Positions 21,223 through 24,135 of a DNA stretch of 24,135 nucleotides are shown piece after piece. Numbering within the stretch: position 1 is the stretch's first letter; every line of letters begins with the position of its first letter. The notes under the pieces were generated by a model. The model saw only the letters and a list, made by a program, of their open reading frames with translations, was not told the DNA's origin and searched no databases. The translations under genes and the position numbers were made by a program. This stretch comes from an uncultured Collinsella sp. Lineage in GTDB: Bacteria > Actinomycetota > Coriobacteriia > Coriobacteriales > Coriobacteriaceae. The stretch is from positions 1-24,135 of the forward strand of contig USSM01000010.1 in assembly GCA_900557455.1 (NCBI GenBank), in the 5' to 3' direction.

Positions 21223-22824
21223 CTACGACGCTAGCGTGGCGATGACGGCTTCGTCGCCGGCGTATATGAGGGTGTTGCCGTCGGGGATGATGGTTCGGCC
21301 TTCGCGCTTGAGCATCACCACAATAAATGGGTGCTTGCCTTGCGGCACGTCGCGCAGACGCTGTCCAGCCAGGCGGCCGTGGGGTGTCACGGTGACCTCG
21401 CGCAGCGTAATCTCGGCACGTTCTTCAAACGTCGGAGCGGCCATAACCAGCAAGTCGCCTTCCTCAATTACGGTATTGCCATTGGGCAGCACCGGGTGTG
21501 CACCGTCGCGCAGCACCAGGACCACTAGCATGTCCGTCGCGCTGCCAATATCGGCGAGCGAGCGACCGGCAAACGGATGGCCCGCGCCCACCTTGAGCTT
21601 GACAAACGACATGCCGTCCTCGTCGCGGTAGTCGTTAAACGTACGGCGCACATCGCCTTCCGCGTCGATCATGTCGAGTTTCTTTGCCACCGCCGGTAGC
21701 AGCGAGCCCTGCACCACAATGCTCGACACTGCAATCACAAAGACCAGGTCAAACAGGTCGTGACCGCCGGGAACGCCAGCCACCACGGCAAAGAGGCTAA
21801 AGACGACCGAAGCCGCGCCACGCAGGCCCGCCCAGCTTACGAGCGCCACCTGGCGAGGGTTCGTCCTAAAGGGCGCCAACAGCAGACCGACGGCGATGGG
21901 GCGGCTCACAAAGAGTATAAACGCCATGAGTGCCAGGCCTGGCAACAGTATTTGCGGCAGGCGTGCGGGCGTGACGAGCAGGCCGAGCAAGAAGAAGATG
22001 GTCATCTCGGCCATCTCGGTGAGGGTATCGAAGAAGTGCGCCATCTCGACCTTGCCGGTGATGTCGCTCGCGCCCAGCACAGTGCCTGCCAGGTATACGG
22101 CCAAAAAGCCGTTTCCGCCCAGGTAGCTCGGCAGCGCGTAGGCAACGATCGCCACGGCGAACAAAAAGATGGTGTGCGCGCCCTCCGCCGTTGCGTGTGC
22201 GCGTTCAATCAGACGGCTGGATGTCCAGCCGATGGCAAGGCCCAGCCCCACGCCCAGGATGATCTGCTTGGCCAGCAGCACGGGAATATCGATGCTGCCG
22301 CCCGCCGCGAGGGTGGCGAGTACCGCGGTGAGCATGTAGGCGACAGGGTCGTTGGAGCCCGATTCAACCTCGAGCAGCGAGTCGGTGCCGCCCTTTAGCG
22401 ACAGGTTGTGCTCGCGCAGCACGCTAAAGACGCTCGCCGCGTCGGTAGATGCCACGACCGAGCCCAGCAGCAGGCCGCCGATCCAGTCGAAGCCCAGTGC
22501 GAAGTGCGCAAAGGCGCCCGTGATGCCGGCAGTGGCGATGACGCCGAGCGTGCTCAGCAGCACTGCGGGTACTGCGACGGGCTTGGCGCGGTCGATGTTG
22601 GTGTTAAAGCCGCCGTAGAACATGATGAACAACAGCGCCGTGCTGCAGACGGTTTCGGTGAGCGCGTAGTCGCTAAAGTCGATGTGCACCGGCCCATTGA
22701 CGCCCAGCAGCATGCCCAGCGCGATAAAGATGAGCATGGTGGGGAAGGGGAGTTTTTTCCCGACGGGTTTGATGGTCAGGCACAAAATGATGACGAGGCC
22801 GATAAAGAGAAGTATCTGGTTCAT
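21223..22824 (-). CDS. CPA1-type potassium or sodium/proton antiporter with two TrkA-C domains (NhaP2/CvrA-like)
   Basis: A 533-residue membrane antiporter that exchanges a monovalent cation for protons. About twelve hydrophobic segments cover residues 3-395. The ion-site residues T127-D128 (SVVASTDAAS) and N158-D159 (ESGSNDPVAYML) are in the positions typical of the CPA1 family. Two TrkA-C (RCK_C) ligand-binding domains follow: about 405-465 (FVKLKVGAGHPFAGRSLADI) and about 472-533 (GRLAGQRLRDVPQGKHPFIV), each ending in a GD-AVIA-type strand. This layout matches NhaP2/CvrA potassium/proton antiporters. Start: ATG 22824 with AGGAG somewhat far upstream (13 bases). It is a single-gene unit divergent from the phosphoesterase. 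Confidence 0.9.
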   Translation of the reverse strand: MNQILLFIGLVIILCLTIKPVGKKLPFPTMLIFIALGMLLGVNGPVHIDFSDYALTETVCSTALLFIMFYGGFNTNIDRAKPVAVPAVLLSTLGVIATAGITGAFAHFALGFDWIGGLLLGSVVASTDAASVFSVLREHNLSLKGGTDSLLEVESGSNDPVAYMLTAVLATLAAGGSIDIPVLLAKQIILGVGLGLAIGWTSSRLIERAHATAEGAHTIFLFAVAIVAYALPSYLGGNGFLAVYLAGTVLGASDITGKVEMAHFFDTLTEMAEMTIFFLLGLLVTPARLPQILLPGLALMAFILFVSRPIAVGLLLAPFRTNPRQVALVSWAGLRGAASVVFSLFAVVAGVPGGHDLFDLVFVIAVSSIVVQGSLLPAVAKKLDMIDAEGDVRRTFNDYRDEDGMSFVKLKVGAGHPFAGRSLADIGSATDMLVVLVLRDGAHPVLPNGNTVIEEGDLLVMAAPTFEERAEITLREVTVTPHGRLAGQRLRDVPQGKHPFIVVMLKREGRTIIPDGNTLIYAGDEAVIATLAS

Positions 22825-23151
22825 GGATAGTGTCCGCTCCTGGGTGGTTGGCGTGGCACGGTCAGCTGTCTTCGGTTATTTGTACCCAAAGGTGGTGGGT
22901 TTATGGGGGCGGATTGCGGGCGTGCGCATTTTCGACACGAGGCTGCGGCGTGTGCGACGCTGGTCGGGGAGCAACTGCCGGCGGTGCACCGTGAACGGCG
23001 CGCGTGGACGCATGGGCGCTAACGACCGTTGGCGACGCGCGGCTCTTCCCAGCTTTATTGCAACGGAGTACAATGGATAACGTTTAAGTTCAACTTGAAG
23101 TTTTGAGTTGCGACGACAGGGCTTTAAAGGTAAGGCGAGGAAAGGCGTACC
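22825..23151. other. Intergenic region between divergent genes
   Basis: This 327-base stretch holds no gene that I can support. TTCCCA (23046-23051), 17 bases and TACAAT (23069-23074) are a weak promoter candidate for the phosphoesterase gene. A small dyad aagtt-c-aactt follows at about 23086-23096. Confidence 0.4.
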
Positions 23152-23991
23152 ATGGCGATCTATGTGACATCTGATGCCCACGGACACGTGCGTGCGCTCG
23201 ACGAGGCCCTGTCCAAGATCTCGCTGACGTCCGAAGATACGCTGTACGTGCTGGGCGACATGATCGATCGCGGGCCCGATCCGGTTGGTGTTATTAAACT
23301 GGTGCGTTCGCTGCCCAACGCGCGCGTGCTCAAGGGTAACCACGAGCAGATTATGCTCGACGCGATTATTGGCCAGGATCCGCTCGATGCCGAGACCTGG
23401 GATATCAACGGCGGGTGGACCACGCGCCAGCAGCTCAACGAAATGGAGTTTGAGGCATACGAGGAGCTGGTACGCTGGGCTGCTGCCCTGCCGCTCTATG
23501 CGGTGGCCGAGACCGATGAGCGCCCGTACCTGCTGGTGCATGCCGGTATTGAGACCGAGGCTGCCCGGGCGTTTTTGCTTGAGCATGGTGTCGATTGCGC
23601 CGACGGCAGGGGAGCGGTTGATGCCGATAACGAGTTGCTGCAGCAAATGCTCGCCGTGCAGTCGTCCGATGACTTGCTGTGGATTCGCCATGGCTATTGG
23701 GATGCCCCGACGGGGCTGCTATCTGCCGAGGGCAAGGGTCCGGTCGTGGTGAGCGGTCACACGCCCACGGTGTCGCTCGGGCGTTATTGCGAGGTAGGCG
23801 GCCTGGCGGGACTCGATGAGGAGTCGGGGCGCGGACAGATTGTGCGCCTGGGCGGCGAGGATACCGCCGGCGTGCCCGACCGCATCGACATCGACTGCGC
23901 GGCGGCCACCGGTTCCGAGTTCGGCCGCGTAGGCATCCTGCGCCTGGACGACGGGGCCGAGTTCTATGCGAACATCAACCCGGGCGAATAA
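23152..23991 (+). CDS. PPP-type metallophosphoesterase (Ser/Thr phosphatase or Ap4A hydrolase-like)
   Basis: A 279-residue calcineurin-like phosphoesterase with two metal ions. Ligand motifs in order are D8-x-H10 (TSDAHGH), GDMIDRG (D36, R40), GN63-H64-E, a histidine in LLVHAGIE and SGHTP. The GDxxDRG plus GNHE pattern is that of the PPP branch, which includes protein phosphatases and symmetrical diadenosine tetraphosphate hydrolase. The acidic insertion around 220-250 is unusual but unassigned. GAGGAAAGG lies about 8 bases before ATG 23152. It ends 9 bases before a dispersed repeat near the right insertion-sequence border. Confidence 0.9.
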   Translation: MAIYVTSDAHGHVRALDEALSKISLTSEDTLYVLGDMIDRGPDPVGVIKLVRSLPNARVLKGNHEQIMLDAIIGQDPLDAETWDINGGWTTRQQLNEMEFEAYEELVRWAAALPLYAVAETDERPYLLVHAGIETEAARAFLLEHGVDCADGRGAVDADNELLQQMLAVQSSDDLLWIRHGYWDAPTGLLSAEGKGPVVVSGHTPTVSLGRYCEVGGLAGLDEESGRGQIVRLGGEDTAGVPDRIDIDCAAATGSEFGRVGILRLDDGAEFYANINPGE

Positions 23992-24003
23992 TCGTTGCAA
24001 AGG

Positions 24004-24025
24004 GTAGCGAATTTGGGACGGGGCT
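24004..24025 (+). repeat. Dispersed short repeat, copy C
   Basis: gtagcgaatttgggacgggg then ct, followed by a T-run. It is the same unit as 20898-20928. A further partial copy, tctgggacggggatt, is at 24066-24080. The T-run could help end transcription of the phosphoesterase gene. The rest of 24026-24086 holds no gene. Confidence 0.6.
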
Positions 24026-24086
24026 TTTTTGACTACTTTTGCCCTTCTGCCCTCTAATTGATTTTTCTGGGACGGGGATTAAATAA

Positions 24087-24135
24087 GGCTCTGTTAGACC
24101 AGGATTGACATTCCGCCCCGTCATCTTCTTGCGAT
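24087..24135 (+). mobile_element. Insertion sequence end (ISL3-like), right border
   Basis: These 49 bases begin GGCTCTGTTAGACC and are the exact reverse complement of 4-52. The element extends rightwards out of the window, so its transposase is not visible. See the left border entry for the family argument. Confidence 0.55.

Noticed and set aside
22876..23691. Minus-strand open frame of 271 codons over the intergenic region and phosphoesterase
   Set aside because: The plus-strand phosphoesterase has all metal motifs; this frame has no family character.

Overview
The window looks like a chromosomal contig from a high-G+C, Gram-positive gut actinobacterium of the class Coriobacteriia, most likely Collinsella. 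This is an inference. It rests on strong Shine-Dalgarno sites, protein family styles I associate with Coriobacteriia (the SmtB-type regulator with a split metal pump, short-form SerA, and a hypothetical protein of a type I associate with Collinsella), and small dispersed repeats containing gggacgggg. Both window ends carry the same 49 bases in opposite orientation. Each copy begins with GGCTCTG at its inner edge, as ISL3-type insertion sequences do, so the contig probably broke at two copies of one insertion sequence.

Layout. Positions 1-3900 are about metals. A short DtxR-type regulator with an inverted-repeat site is followed, on the other strand, by a zinc/cadmium detoxification cluster: a SmtB/CadC-like ArsR repressor, a separate small metal-binding (HMA) protein, and a P1B ATPase that lacks its own HMA domain. 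One operator motif occurs three times there: twice as a perfect inverted pair over the repressor promoter, and once before the ATPase. A DEDDh exonuclease and a His-rich ArsP_2-type permease follow (3876-6117). Next come a UPF0178 protein and an HdeD-like membrane protein with abutting stop and start codons, a nitroreductase, and two tandem histidine phosphatases (6285-9583). A DUF1015 protein and an M20 peptidase (9716-11656) are separated from the serine operon serC-serA (13210-15567) by a nuclease-like hypothetical gene and a 186-bp inverted-repeat element.

Positions 15697-20896 look accessory. They hold a RelE/ParE toxin whose Phd/YefM antitoxin has lost its N-terminus, fused head-on to the tail of a DUF4268-like gene; the tail of a third gene; a 44-bp near-perfect palindrome; and a 1229-residue RecQ-like helicase with large uncharacterised N- and C-terminal regions and no intact partner. 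A 63-residue acidic protein follows. The right end holds a 122-bp inverted-repeat element, a CPA1 cation/proton antiporter with two TrkA-C domains, and a PPP-type metallophosphoesterase.

How the genes work together. The ArsR, HMA and ATPase genes form a self-regulated metal export unit. serC and serA encode consecutive steps of serine synthesis. The antiporter, permease and phosphatases are probably housekeeping genes. The helicase is the best candidate for an undescribed system, probably genome defence, but the sequence alone proves only that it is an SF2 helicase beside gene debris.
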